This document shows, piece by piece, positions 44,640 to 54,819 of a stretch of 55,072 nt of DNA. Each line of letters starts with the position of its first letter. Position 1 is the first letter of the stretch. A model generated the notes under the pieces. It had not been told where the DNA came from. It was given only the letters and a program-made list of their open reading frames with translations, and made no database searches. The DNA is from an uncultured Planctomycetaceae bacterium (GTDB taxonomy: Bacteria; Planctomycetota; Planctomycetia; Planctomycetales; Planctomycetaceae), in assembly GCA_903871805.1 (NCBI GenBank), contig CAIQIE010000142.1:1-55072 (forward strand), given 5' to 3'. A program made the position numbers and the translations under genes.

Positions 44640-46571
44640 TTATTTGTAGCTCCTGGTCGAAGGCTTCACATTCTCAAAGATCAGCGGTTCTTTGTGTAGT
44701 ACGGGCGCATTGCCCGCCCCCTGAAACTCCCAGCCCGCTACATAACTATACAGGTCGTCCCGTCTGGTCGCTTCACCATCTTCCGTCTGGTACTCTTCGC
44801 GGAAGTGCCCGCCGCACGATTCTTCTCTGTGCAATGCGTCCACAGCCAGCAGTTCGGCGAATTCCATAAAGTCAGCAACACGCCCAGCCTTCTCAAGGCT
44901 CTGGTTCAGAGTATCGCCACTGCCGAGAACACGAACATCCTTCCAGAACTGTTCACGAAGTTCCCTGATTCGCGGAATCGTGGCTTCCAGGCCAGTCCTT
45001 GTACGAGCCATTCCGCAGTAGTCCCACATCAACAGACCGAGTTCCCTATGGAAGGAATCAACGCTGCGACGTCCGTTCACTGCCAGAAGTTTCTTCAGAC
45101 GATCTTCCGCATCTTTCTTTGCCGAAGTGCAGGCAGGGTGGTCATCAGAAAGCTTGGGCAATTGCGTGGATGCAAGGTAATCACCAATCGTGTAAGGAAT
45201 GACAAAATACCCGTCCGACAGCCCCTGCATCAGAGCACTGGCCCCCAACCGATTCGCTCCGTGATCCGAGAAGTTTGCTTCTCCGAGAACGTACAGACCC
45301 GGTAGATTGCTCATCAGATTGTAGTCGACCCACAGTCCCCCCATGGTGTAATGGACGGCTGGATAGATCCTCATCGGCACCTGATAGGGATTCTCTGCCG
45401 TGATCTTCTCGTACATGTGGAACAGATTGCCGTATCTCTTCCGTACAGCATCTTCGCCATCACGCACGATAGCATCTCGGAAGTCCAGATAGACGGCCAG
45501 GCCGGATTCGCCGACGCCGAAGCCAGCATCCGTCCGCTCTTTCGCAGCACGTGAAGAAATGTCGCGGGGAGCCAGATTACCGAAGGAAGGATACCGACGC
45601 TCCAGGTAATAATCTCGCTCGCCTTCCGGAATCTGACCGGGGGCCCGCCGATCGCCCTGATTACGTGGCACCCAGACCCGCCCGTCGTTTCTTAAGCTCT
45701 CACTCATCAAGGTCAGTTTGGACTGATAATCACCGCTCACGGGGATACACGTCGGGTGGATCTGTGTGTAACAGGGATTTGCAAAATACGCACCACGGCG
45801 GTGACAACGCCACGCCGCAGTAACATTGCAACCCTTGGCGTTGGTGGAGAGGTAATAAACGTTTCCGTAACCCCCGGTGCACAACACCACAGCGTCTGCA
45901 GTGTGCACTTCCAGTTGGCCGTTTTCGATATTGCGCACCACAATCCCACGTGCAACACCATCAGAAACGACCAGTTCCAGCATCTCTCGTCGAGCAAACA
46001 TCTTCACTCGACCTGTACTAACCTGCCGCATCAGGGCCTGGTAGGCGCCTAAGAGCAGTTGCTGCCCGGTTTGACCACGGCAGTAAAAGGTTCGTGACAG
46101 CTGGGCGCCACCAAAAGAGCGATTTGCCAGAGTACCGCCGTACTCTCTTGCAAATGGAACGCCCTGAGAGACACACTGATCAATAATGTTGTTGGCGACT
46201 TGAGCAAGTCGGTAAACATTCGCCTCACGGGCGCGATAGTCGCCCCCTTTGATCGTGTCGTAGAACAGCCTCCAAATGCTGTCACCGTCATTCGGGTAGT
46301 TCTTGGCAGCATTGATCCCGCCCTGAGCGGCGATGGAGTGGGCTCGGCGAGGACTGTCCTGAAAACAGAACGCCTTTACGTTATAACCCAGTTCTCCGAG
46401 TGAAGCTGCGGCGGACCCACCCGCCAGTCCAGTCCCCACAACGATTACACTGTATTTACGCTTGTTCGCTGGATTAACCAGCTTCATATTGAACCGATGC
46501 TTGTCCCACTTCTGCTGAAGGGGGCCGTCGGGAACTCGCGAGTTCAGTTCATCACTTGCCACGCGAAACAT
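44640..46571 (-). CDS. sdhA: Succinate dehydrogenase / fumarate reductase flavoprotein subunit
   Basis: SdhA oxidises succinate to fumarate with covalent FAD. The dinucleotide-binding motif is [22 protein letters not shown]; the FAD-linking His is in [17 protein letters not shown]; catalytic residues lie in [14 protein letters not shown] and [24 protein letters not shown]. The C-terminal part ends with [21 protein letters not shown]. The 643 residues are long for SdhA and match the Bacillus/epsilon-type FrdA. The start at 46571 has AGAGG upstream; the in-frame codon at 46601 is a TTG. The gap to sdhC is 69 bp. Confidence 0.97.
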   Translation of the reverse strand: MFRVASDELNSRVPDGPLQQKWDKHRFNMKLVNPANKRKYSVIVVGTGLAGGSAAASLGELGYNVKAFCFQDSPRRAHSIAAQGGINAAKNYPNDGDSIWRLFYDTIKGGDYRAREANVYRLAQVANNIIDQCVSQGVPFAREYGGTLANRSFGGAQLSRTFYCRGQTGQQLLLGAYQALMRQVSTGRVKMFARREMLELVVSDGVARGIVVRNIENGQLEVHTADAVVLCTGGYGNVYYLSTNAKGCNVTAAWRCHRRGAYFANPCYTQIHPTCIPVSGDYQSKLTLMSESLRNDGRVWVPRNQGDRRAPGQIPEGERDYYLERRYPSFGNLAPRDISSRAAKERTDAGFGVGESGLAVYLDFRDAIVRDGEDAVRKRYGNLFHMYEKITAENPYQVPMRIYPAVHYTMGGLWVDYNLMSNLPGLYVLGEANFSDHGANRLGASALMQGLSDGYFVIPYTIGDYLASTQLPKLSDDHPACTSAKKDAEDRLKKLLAVNGRRSVDSFHRELGLLMWDYCGMARTRTGLEATIPRIRELREQFWKDVRVLGSGDTLNQSLEKAGRVADFMEFAELLAVDALHREESCGGHFREEYQTEDGEATRRDDLYSYVAGWEFQGAGNAPVLHKEPLIFENVKPSTRSYK

Positions 46572-46640
46572 CGGAAGACCTCTGAAACTGCGAAAAAACA
46601 AAGATTCGGTTAGATCAAGTTCCAGATCAGCAACCGCTAA

Positions 46641-47399
46641 TCAGGACTTTGAACCCAGTGCCCAGACAATCAGGCTGATAAAACCACCAGCGATGCCCCA
46701 CGCCATCACAAATCCAAGAGTTCGAAGGGCAAAGTTCCAATTCTTGTGATGCAAACCCAGAGTCTGCAGAGCGCTTCGTATGCCATGGCTGAGGTGAATT
46801 CCCAGAGCAATCAAGCACACAAAGTAAATCCCGGCATGCACTGGATGGCTTAAAACCGCCTTCACCGCCTGAAACGAGTTAACGGCTTCATTGTCCGCGT
46901 TCATCGCGGCCGTGTAATCCACACCGAAACCCTTCTTAAGTTTCAGATCCATGATGTGAATCACGAGGAAGCCAAAAATCAACAGTCCGGTCACCATCAT
47001 CCAACTGGAGGCCCCGCCGGCAGGCAGGATGAACAGACCCTGCTTGGTCTCTTTCAATGCATAAGAAGACTTGCGTGCAAGTTTATTCATCGAGGCCGTG
47101 GAGATCGCCAGACCAATATGTGCCGCAAATGTCGCGAACAGTCCGACTTCCGCAATGCCAAGCAGGGGGCCTAGACTATGCAGCTTTTCTGCGTAGGCAT
47201 TGAAGACTGCCTCACCCGCAAAAAGCTGCAGATTCCCGGCCAAATGCACCACCAGGAACCCAATCAGTGACAGTCCGGTGATTGCCATCAGGAACTTCTG
47301 GCCGACCGAGGTGGAACATGCCCGAACCACCGGTGCCAACCCAGGTATTTTGGACAGAAAGACCGCCGGCAGGCTGAGTACTCGAAGCAGAGCGTTCAA
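46641..47399 (-). CDS. sdhC: Succinate dehydrogenase cytochrome b558 subunit
   Basis: The membrane anchor of the b558-type complex II. The 252 residues have five hydrophobic segments and candidate heme-ligand His residues in LVVHLAGNLQLF, FAAHIGLAIS, GFLVIHIMDLKL and LGIHLSHGIRSALQTLG, enough for two hemes b in one subunit. KFLMAITGLSLIGF is the first conserved segment. There is no separate sdhD, as expected for this class. The gene heads sdhCAB; the upstream 300 bp (47400-47700) contain the promoter but no clear motif I can name. Confidence 0.93.
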   Translation of the reverse strand: MNALLRVLSLPAVFLSKIPGLAPVVRACSTSVGQKFLMAITGLSLIGFLVVHLAGNLQLFAGEAVFNAYAEKLHSLGPLLGIAEVGLFATFAAHIGLAISTASMNKLARKSSYALKETKQGLFILPAGGASSWMMVTGLLIFGFLVIHIMDLKLKKGFGVDYTAAMNADNEAVNSFQAVKAVLSHPVHAGIYFVCLIALGIHLSHGIRSALQTLGLHHKNWNFALRTLGFVMAWGIAGGFISLIVWALGSKS

Positions 47400-47700
47400 G
47401 AGTTACGCTCCTCTCGCTGAGAAAGTGTTTGGAAAGATGCCCGATGGAATAAACCGCAGTTCGCTGCACAGATTCACGGGTGTTTCAGATTATAGAATTC
47501 CCGGCGTGAACTGCAACGAGCCCGGATGAGAGTCTTTCGACCGAGACAATTCAGGGACTTCAGGCAGTTTGGAAATGGAGCACACCATTCTCACAAAACT
47601 GCCCGACCACCCCCCTCATCGCAGACCACGCCGCGGCGTTTTTTTCAGAAAATCCGTTTTCAACCCTACAAACGGCATTAAATCCGGATGCCGTAGCCAC

Positions 47701-50697
47701 CTACATCGACTTCAGAAACGCGAGGATGTCCGCCATCTGCTCCACACTCACATCCCGCTCGATGCCTTCCGGCATCAGGGACTTGCTTGTTGCCCGCAAC
47801 TCCTCGATGTCCGCCCGTGGAAGACTCTGTTCACGACCTTCCGGCTGTCTCAGCGTCACCGAATCCGCTGTTTCCGCCAGCAGCAATCCGTTCAGCAGCC
47901 GACCGTCATTTGTCACAACCACGTATTCAGAATACTGCGGGTCAACGCGACGATTGGGGTCGAGAATGTCGTAAAGCAAAGCATCGCGGGCTCGGGCTCG
48001 CGTATCACTGATATCAGGCCCCACATTACTGCCAACACCTCCGACCCGATGACACTTGCTGCAGGTCTTTTCGAAAACCAGAGCCCCTCGGTGTCGGTCG
48101 CCCGGTATCTCAAGCGCCGCGGCGTACTGCTGCGCGACAGCTCTTCTGTCTGCGGATACAGTGCCTCCGAAAAGTGCCTGAGCGGCACTGCGAATGGTGC
48201 TATCCGGGTTCTGCAGCAGAATCAGTCGCTGGTCAATCGAGACGACCGACGGCGAGATTGCTCCCTCAGACATCCTTTGCAGTAACCCGGTAGTACTTTC
48301 TTTGCGTGTCAGAAACAGGTCGAGTGCGGCGGAACGGGCCATCGGCGCCAGTTGATCCCATCGCGAAAGGATCAGTTCAACGGCGTCCACTCGACCACTT
48401 TTTCGGGCAACCTCAATTGCAGCCCTCTGACACCCCGTTAACTCGCCTGAAACCAGCAGTGCCTCAAGGCAGCTTTGAAGTTGCTCAGGGGGCAGGTGAG
48501 TTATCAGCCCCATCGCTGCCACACGGTCAGGCTCTGATCCTTTTCGATCCAGAGCCGTGGTTTGTGCGAGACTTAGAACCGCGACCACCCCATTCGTCTC
48601 CGTTTTCAGGGACATTGGGGGAGCCAGTTGAAAAGCGGCCAGGGACTTTGGAATCTCGTTATTGATGCAGGATGGCAGGCCTTCAGCAAGACCGGACACA
48701 ATGGCCGCCTTCCACCACTGCCCCTGATCTGCAACTCGCGATGTCTGGTTCAGCAGCGTTTTCAGAGAATCAATCTCTCCCCGCACTGCAACATTAATGG
48801 CCAGTTGTCTGAGGCAGGCCGTTCGGAATGCCACGAGATCCGCATTCGGATTCGCCAGGATATCCGTAACGGTCGCCTCCAGAATCGCTGACGCCTGTTC
48901 AGGCACGGAAAGGAGTGCCGCTCTATGAATCCAGATGTCGGTGGAGGATGCCACAGAATTCACACCAGAGGCTGATAACGGCCCGTGTTTTCCGAGCGAC
49001 AGCAGGGCCTGCATTCGGACCTCACCATCCGCATCGGAGCAGCACTTTTGCTGTAGTGCGGTCATTTCATTGTCCTGGACCTCAGATTCACCAGCAAGCT
49101 TCATGACATCCCGCCGGACGGGAGCAAAGGAATCATCAGCTGCCGCTTTCAGGTCCTGCAATGTCAATCTTCCAAGTCCGTGCAGCGTCCACAACGCGTG
49201 CAGTCTCGAGAACCCGTTTCCAGTTCTTTCGGAGTCTGTCACAAGGATCGTCCGCAACTTCATTTCCAGATCTGTGCGTTGCCCGTCCACCAGCAGTCGC
49301 TGAGCCATCATACGACGCCAGCCATTGGGATCTCTGAGCAGTGCAAGCAGGTCAGCATCTGTTACCGGTGGACGATAATCGCTGACACTATCCACGGATC
49401 CGGAATTAGGCACATCCTCCTTAACAATTCTCCAGACTCGCCCCCGATCTTCACCAGCGCGCCAGTCCATTTTTGCAGCGACATCATCAGGCACAAATTT
49501 TGGATGCTCGACCCACAACCGGTACATGTCCGCAAGATAGAGTGCGCCGTCCGGCCCAGTGGACAGACTGGCAGGTCTGAACCAGGTATCTGAGGATGTC
49601 AGAAAGTCAGCAGTCTCCCGCGCCCGACCTGCTGTCAGTCCGGCTCCGTCCTGCTGAAGAATCGATCTTGTCACCAGATGACCGACCGGTTCACACACAA
49701 AGACACTGCGGTCTGACTCTGGCCCAAAAGCACCTCCGCGGTAGGCTGTTACGCCACAGGCGGACGTATGAGTGCCTGCGTGCGAGAGCCAGTTACTTTT
49801 CATGGCAACCTTTGGATACACGCGAGTTTTCTCGCCCGAGGGGCCGACATCCACATGGCCTACGGCAATTCCGGAAAATCGATTTTTGCTGATCTGGTTC
49901 AGCGACAGCATATCCGTCATGATGGGATTGCGATTGGAACTGAAAAAGCGGTGCCCGTAATTGTCGATGCTGTTTCCGAACTGCCCGGCTCCTGCCACCG
50001 CTTCAAATTTCATGGTTTCGGGATGAAAACGAAAGTCGACTCGCGGAATATCAACCGCCTCGGTCGTTTCAAAACCCGGCCGCAGACATCTCACTTTTCC
50101 ATGGCCGTAGGTGAAGTAAATCCAGTTATCCAGCCCGCGCCGCGGGCAGCCAATCTGCATCTGCGGATGTGCCGGCAGAAATCCTTCAAACCAGATTTCA
50201 CAACGGTCGGAGACTCCGTCATTGTTGCTGTCGGGAAGATAGACAATCTGGGTTTCGGTACAGGCCAGGACGCCTTCCCGAAAGGCCATCAGGCTGTGGC
50301 AGAATTTCAGTTGCTCAGCAAAGACTGTCCGGCGATCCATACGGCGATCCCCATCCGTGTCCTCCAGCATCACAATGCGTGACAGTGGAGCCGCCTGCGG
50401 ATCTTTCGGTCCCACGGGGTAGTCCGAATACTCTGCCGCAAACATCCGGCCACGGTGGTCAAAATCGAGCCCGACCGGATCAAATATCAGCGGTTCTGCT
50501 GCCACCAGTTCAATTCGATATCCGGGTTCAATCTCAAAACACGACAGTGAGTCTTCAGGGCTTTGCGGAGGAGCCGTTGGCTGATCGATCCAGTGTCGGC
50601 CTCCCCGCTGTTGCTCCACGGATTGAATCAGTCCGTCGCCATCAGGTGCCTGCATCAGTGTCGCGATGCAAAGGAGAAGTGATCGAACCAGGATCAT
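47701..50697 (-). CDS. Exported PVC-type propeller / HEAT / cytochrome c protein
   Basis: A secreted 998-residue protein typical of Planctomycetes. The signal peptide is short (MILVRSLLLCIATLMQA). About 55-440 is a beta-propeller of the membrane-bound dehydrogenase type: FEIEPGYRIELVAAEPLI, RMFAAEYSDYP, NSIDNYGHRFFSSNRNP, and SLSTGPDGALYLADMYR. About 445-850 is built of helical HEAT-like repeats. The C-terminal 130 residues are the PVC heme-binding domain, with one c-type heme motif CSKCHR (879-883 is CSKCH), VGPDISDTRAR and LLYDILDPNRRVDPQYSEY. Substrate unknown; such proteins are thought to oxidise sugars or similar compounds and pass electrons to a periplasmic acceptor. The next gene upstream (125-bp gap) may be co-transcribed. 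Confidence 0.93.
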   Translation of the reverse strand: MILVRSLLLCIATLMQAPDGDGLIQSVEQQRGGRHWIDQPTAPPQSPEDSLSCFEIEPGYRIELVAAEPLIFDPVGLDFDHRGRMFAAEYSDYPVGPKDPQAAPLSRIVMLEDTDGDRRMDRRTVFAEQLKFCHSLMAFREGVLACTETQIVYLPDSNNDGVSDRCEIWFEGFLPAHPQMQIGCPRRGLDNWIYFTYGHGKVRCLRPGFETTEAVDIPRVDFRFHPETMKFEAVAGAGQFGNSIDNYGHRFFSSNRNPIMTDMLSLNQISKNRFSGIAVGHVDVGPSGEKTRVYPKVAMKSNWLSHAGTHTSACGVTAYRGGAFGPESDRSVFVCEPVGHLVTRSILQQDGAGLTAGRARETADFLTSSDTWFRPASLSTGPDGALYLADMYRLWVEHPKFVPDDVAAKMDWRAGEDRGRVWRIVKEDVPNSGSVDSVSDYRPPVTDADLLALLRDPNGWRRMMAQRLLVDGQRTDLEMKLRTILVTDSERTGNGFSRLHALWTLHGLGRLTLQDLKAAADDSFAPVRRDVMKLAGESEVQDNEMTALQQKCCSDADGEVRMQALLSLGKHGPLSASGVNSVASSTDIWIHRAALLSVPEQASAILEATVTDILANPNADLVAFRTACLRQLAINVAVRGEIDSLKTLLNQTSRVADQGQWWKAAIVSGLAEGLPSCINNEIPKSLAAFQLAPPMSLKTETNGVVAVLSLAQTTALDRKGSEPDRVAAMGLITHLPPEQLQSCLEALLVSGELTGCQRAAIEVARKSGRVDAVELILSRWDQLAPMARSAALDLFLTRKESTTGLLQRMSEGAISPSVVSIDQRLILLQNPDSTIRSAAQALFGGTVSADRRAVAQQYAAALEIPGDRHRGALVFEKTCSKCHRVGGVGSNVGPDISDTRARARDALLYDILDPNRRVDPQYSEYVVVTNDGRLLNGLLLAETADSVTLRQPEGREQSLPRADIEELRATSKSLMPEGIERDVSVEQMADILAFLKSM

Positions 50698-50822
50698 ACA
50701 CTCGCTCCGCTTTTAACTGTTTGTTGTTCTGTTCGCCACGAATGTGAAACAGCAGGATGGTCGCCTTTTGGATGCCTATTCTGGCACGGGGAAACACAGA
50801 TCGCCAGCATAAATCTCTTGAA

Positions 50823-51554
50823 TCACCTGCGTGTTCCTATCGCCGGGGAAAGCCACGGGGCTGCAGCTCGGATGGTTTTTAACGCCGTAGTCAGTAACTC
50901 AATCCAGTCCACTGCGTCCGGAAGACTTCTGAGAATCACATATTTTTCCGGTACAAGGGCTTCCTGCAGGGTGTTGAGCCGGGTGGTCATGGCCTGCTGA
51001 AATTCGACCAGTCCCTCCGCGGTCAGGTCCTGTCGCTGCAGAATTGTCTGCGAAGGAGTGCGCACCCGATCAAGCTTTGCCAGCGTATTCCCCTGACTGC
51101 GATACAACAATCCGCCGACGTAAGCCCTTCGAAGGGCTCCTGAACTGTCGAACTGATAGACAGGATCCTGTCCAAAGAAAATACTGACGGCATTTTTTCC
51201 GCGAAAACCGACCGTCAGAACATCCTGCAGACCCTCTATCTGGAATTCCGCACGCGGCAGCAATGCCACCGCTTCCTGCATCAGATCTTCCCGATCCATT
51301 TCCTGACGAGTCATTTTTTCCTGCACATTCACGAGAAAATTCTTCATCCAGACAATCTGATGACTATCAGCGGGACCGCCGAGACGCCTGCCATGCTGGT
51401 ACGTTGCTGCGAAAAAATCTGCTGCAGAATCAGCGACGCGGAGGCTCTTATAGCCTGGGTTCACTCGAATTTGCCTGTGCACGTTTTTAATCATCGCCGT
51501 TTCTGGCACATCCTGCTGCACAGTGTCGCCAGAAGTTACAGATTTGTATAGCAT
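50823..51554 (-). CDS. Uncharacterised protein, planctomycete type
   Basis: I cannot name a family. The 243 residues have no signal peptide or membrane segment. Visible blocks are HQIVWMKNFLVNVQEKMTRQ, AEFQIEGLQDVLTVGFRGKN, AVSIFFGQDPVYQFDSSGALR and RAYVGGLLYRSQGNTLAKLDR; the FGQDPVYQFDxxGxLRRAYV phrase looks like a conserved core and I believe it recurs in other planctomycetes. The C-terminal 80 residues are helical (LTAEGLVEFQQAMTTRLNTL). Start uncertain: ATG at 51554, or at 51494 (MIKNVHRQIR). It is in line with the PVC heme protein. Confidence 0.7.
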   Translation of the reverse strand: MLYKSVTSGDTVQQDVPETAMIKNVHRQIRVNPGYKSLRVADSAADFFAATYQHGRRLGGPADSHQIVWMKNFLVNVQEKMTRQEMDREDLMQEAVALLPRAEFQIEGLQDVLTVGFRGKNAVSIFFGQDPVYQFDSSGALRRAYVGGLLYRSQGNTLAKLDRVRTPSQTILQRQDLTAEGLVEFQQAMTTRLNTLQEALVPEKYVILRSLPDAVDWIELLTTALKTIRAAAPWLSPAIGTRR

Positions 51555-51949
51555 CCGACACAGTACGAAGGTGACAGTCCCGGATGCTGTGTTTCTGCGA
51601 AAGGAATTGGCAGATCCTGAAGACGGATCATGAATGCAACTGTTCCCAGCGCGTCACACGCAAGACTCTTCGTTGTCGTGCGTCGCAAAATACCGCTGCT
51701 GACCCTGCGGGATCCCATAACAGTTGCAGTGCCTGATTTGCTCCGGGAACGTCAACTTCCTCGCCATCCGCGGGCCAAACCACAGTATGCGATTGAAGTA
51801 TGCGATTGAAGACTGTTCACTTTCCTGCGGTAACCGTCTGCCCCACCTCACAGGACGCTCAGGCAAACGCATCGCAGTAGTAGATGCTGGCTTTTTTTTT
51901 CTCAGAACACGTTCCTAAAAGATCCTTCTTCAGCAAAGGCACAGGCTCC
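51555..51949. other. Divergent intergenic region
   Basis: 395 bp between the uncharacterised gene and the M16 peptidase. GTATGCGATTGAA occurs twice in tandem (51785-51797 and 51798-51810). A run of T at about 51892-51900 precedes the peptidase start. No gene is supported. Confidence 0.45.
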
Positions 51950-54715
51950 ATGTTCTTTATTCGGCAGGTTCCCGTCATCTTAATGTTCTGGATTTCAGGA
52001 GCCCTGGCAGCGGCCGGGGAAGCCCCTGAAAAAGTGGTGTCGATCGAGGGAGTGACGGAATATCGTCTGACCAACGGTGCTCGCGTTCTGTTGTTTCCCG
52101 ATGCGTCTCAGCCAACCATCACTGTCAACATGACTGTCATGGTTGGTTCAAGGCATGAGGGCTATGGCGAGGCCGGAATGGCCCACCTGCTTGAACACCT
52201 CGTTTTTAAGGGAACCCCTACTTTCCCCGATGTCCCAAGGGCTCTGCGCGATCATGGAGCCAGTTTCAATGGCACGACAAATCAGGATCGAACAAATTAT
52301 TTCGAAACACTTCCGGCAAGTGACGAAAACCTCGATTTTGCAATTCATCTCGAATGCGACCGTCTGGTCAACAGCTTTATTGACAGGAACGATCTGCTGT
52401 CAGAGTTCACTGTCGTGCGGAATGAATTCGAGCGAGGTGAAAACAGCCCGGAAAGTGTTCTGTTCCAACGCGTCATGGCCGCGGCATTCGAATGGCATAA
52501 TTACGGCAAAACGACCATTGGTAATCGTTCGGATATTGAACGAGTTCCCATCGATAACCTTCAGGCGTTTTATCGGAAATACTATCAGCCAGACAACGTC
52601 GTGCTGATTGTCACGGGGCGTTTCGAGGAATCCAAAGCTCTCGAACTCATCACAAAACATCTTGGTTCCATCCCAAAGCCGGAACGCAAACTGGATCCAA
52701 CCTATACGGAAGAACCAGCTCAGGATGGGGAACGACTTGTCATTCTGCGTCGTGTCGGTGGCATTGGCGCCGTGGTCGCCGCCTATCATATGCCTTCGGC
52801 TTCCCAGGTCGACTGGGCTCCGCTTTCCATTCTTGGAAGCGTCCTTTCAGAAACCCGGGTTGGACGACTGGATAAGGCACTGGTCGAACCCAAAATTGCA
52901 ACCAGCGCATCGGGCAGGGCAGACAATGCTCACGATCCGGGTTTGTTCACCTTCTCGGCATCGCCTGCGGAAGGAAAGCTCGACGAAGGGCGGGATGTCC
53001 TGTTGTCCGTCATTGATTCACTGGGAGAAACGCCGTTTGGTGCAGAAGAGGTGGAGCGTGCCAAACTGAGAGCAAAACGCAGTTCTGAGCAGTTGCTGAC
53101 CAGCGCAGCGGCTATGGCCTCGGCACTCAGTAGTGCGTCCGCCCTCGGTGACTGGAGGCTGTTATTTCTTCAGCGCGATCGTCTTCAGGCCGTGACTGCG
53201 GAGGATGTGAATCGTGTCGCCAAAACCTATTTCCCATCTTATAACAGGACGCTGGGAACGTTTATTCCCTCGGATGCGCCGAAACGTCTTTCGGTTCCGA
53301 CGGTTCCTTCAATCGCAGAGGTTGTGAAGGATTACAAGGGCGGCACTGCTGTGGCTTCCGGAGAAGCCTTCAATCCAACACCGCAGAATCTGGATGCCCG
53401 TACTCAGGTCATCGAGCAGGACGGGCTGCGCATTGCTTTGCTGTCCAAAAAGAACCGCGGTGAGACGGTGAACATGACACTGACGCTGCGTTACGGAAAC
53501 GAAGACTCTCTGAAGGATCAGAGTCTCGCAGCATCAATGCTGCCGTCGATGCTGATGGCTGGAACAAAACGGCTTGACCGACAGGCACTGCAGCAGGAGA
53601 TGGACAAACTGAATGTTCAGATCGGCAGCGGTGGCGGCGGTGGTGGACGGGGCCGTCGCGGTGGTCGCGGCGGTGGCGGAGGCGGCGGGGCCGCAGGCAC
53701 CCTGTCATTCTCCATCGAAGCCCGCAGAGACTCGCTGGAAAAAGGAATCTATCTGCTGGGTCAGATCCTGCGCGAGCCCGCCTTTCCTCAGGACGAATTT
53801 GATCAGATGAAACTGCGTTCAGCAACCGGAATTGCATCAATGGAATCCGACCCCGCAACGCTCTCAGGAGAACGTCTCTCGCAGGGGCTCTCCTCCTATC
53901 CCAAAGGGGACGTGCGGTACTCGATGTCCATGGCAGAGAGAAAGCAGGAACTGGAATCCGTAACCATCGATCAGGTCAGGGCACTGTATGAGCAGCAGTT
54001 GGCCGGGATGACAGGAGAACTGGCAATTGTTGGTGACTTTGAGACAGAGTCGACACTTTCCGCTGTGAGAGAAATCCTAAGGGACTGGAAAACAAAAACT
54101 CCCTACGCGCCCATTGTCCGTGAGGCTCGACCGGATCAGAAGGGCCAAAAGGAAGAAATTGTTACACCGGATAAGGCGAATGCGGTGTTTCTGGCAGGGC
54201 TTTCCTTCGCCATGAATGATGAAAACCCTGATGCCGTCGCACTACAGCTGGGAAATTTTATTCTTGGTGGCGGCACCCTCTCGTCGCGACTTGGAGATCG
54301 AATTCGCCAAAATGAAGGACTTTCTTACGGTGTCAGCTCATCTGTCAGCATTCCAGCTCAGGGGAACGATGCCCGTTTCAGTATCAATGCCATTACAAAT
54401 CCTGTCAACATGGACGCTGTTGAGAAAGCGGCCTTCGAAGAATTGAAGCGATTCATTGACGAGGGACCGACAGAGCAGGAACTGGCAGATGCAAAAACTG
54501 CATGGTTCGAGGCGCGAAAAGTTGCCCGCAGCAATGATGGCGCGATCGTCGGACAATTGATTTCCAACCTGCATCTCAAACGTACGTTTGCTCATGATGC
54601 TGAAGAGGAACAGCGGACTCAGAATCTGACATGCGAATCCGTGCGGGAAGCCTTCAGGAAATACGTTGTGCCGGAGCAACTGATCGTGATCCGAGCCGGT
54701 GATTTTCGGAAGTAG
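51950..54715 (+). CDS. Exported M16-family zinc peptidase
   Basis: A 921-residue M16 (pitrilysin/insulinase-type) peptidase made of two fused halves. The N-terminal signal peptide is MFFIRQVPVILMFWISGALA. The first half is the active one, with the inverted zinc motif GMAHLLEHLVFKGTP (HLLEH at 79-83) and the downstream Glu in VVRNEFERGENSPES. The second half (from about 500) has no HxxEH and acts structurally, as in other fused M16 proteins. It contains a Gly/Arg-rich insert near residues 560-583 (GSGGGGGGRGRRGG, then a Gly-only run). The 3' end of the protein is LIVIRAGDFRK. The start at 51950 follows CAAAGGCACAGGCTCC; a longer frame to 51884 is not conserved. Confidence 0.93.
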   Translation: MFFIRQVPVILMFWISGALAAAGEAPEKVVSIEGVTEYRLTNGARVLLFPDASQPTITVNMTVMVGSRHEGYGEAGMAHLLEHLVFKGTPTFPDVPRALRDHGASFNGTTNQDRTNYFETLPASDENLDFAIHLECDRLVNSFIDRNDLLSEFTVVRNEFERGENSPESVLFQRVMAAAFEWHNYGKTTIGNRSDIERVPIDNLQAFYRKYYQPDNVVLIVTGRFEESKALELITKHLGSIPKPERKLDPTYTEEPAQDGERLVILRRVGGIGAVVAAYHMPSASQVDWAPLSILGSVLSETRVGRLDKALVEPKIATSASGRADNAHDPGLFTFSASPAEGKLDEGRDVLLSVIDSLGETPFGAEEVERAKLRAKRSSEQLLTSAAAMASALSSASALGDWRLLFLQRDRLQAVTAEDVNRVAKTYFPSYNRTLGTFIPSDAPKRLSVPTVPSIAEVVKDYKGGTAVASGEAFNPTPQNLDARTQVIEQDGLRIALLSKKNRGETVNMTLTLRYGNEDSLKDQSLAASMLPSMLMAGTKRLDRQALQQEMDKLNVQIGSGGGGGGRGRRGGRGGGGGGGAAGTLSFSIEARRDSLEKGIYLLGQILREPAFPQDEFDQMKLRSATGIASMESDPATLSGERLSQGLSSYPKGDVRYSMSMAERKQELESVTIDQVRALYEQQLAGMTGELAIVGDFETESTLSAVREILRDWKTKTPYAPIVREARPDQKGQKEEIVTPDKANAVFLAGLSFAMNDENPDAVALQLGNFILGGGTLSSRLGDRIRQNEGLSYGVSSSVSIPAQGNDARFSINAITNPVNMDAVEKAAFEELKRFIDEGPTEQELADAKTAWFEARKVARSNDGAIVGQLISNLHLKRTFAHDAEEEQRTQNLTCESVREAFRKYVVPEQLIVIRAGDFRK

Positions 54716-54788
54716 AGTGACGAGCGGTTTCGTATCGGTTTCATAAGATACGATGCTGTTTGACAAATACAGGTCCGGCTTGGTGCCC

Positions 54789-54819
54789 GTCGTGCTATCC
54801 TGCTCAGGGATAGCACGAC
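54789..54819. terminator. Hairpin after M16 peptidase
   Basis: GTCGTGCTATCC (54789-54800) and GGATAGCACGAC (54808-54819) form a perfect 12-bp stem, starting about 74 bp after the peptidase stop. The bases after it are GTTACTTTGG, so there is no long T-run, but the position suggests a terminator. The rest of the window to 55072 shows no gene; 55008-55020 matches part of the repeat found at 17299-17362. Confidence 0.65.
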
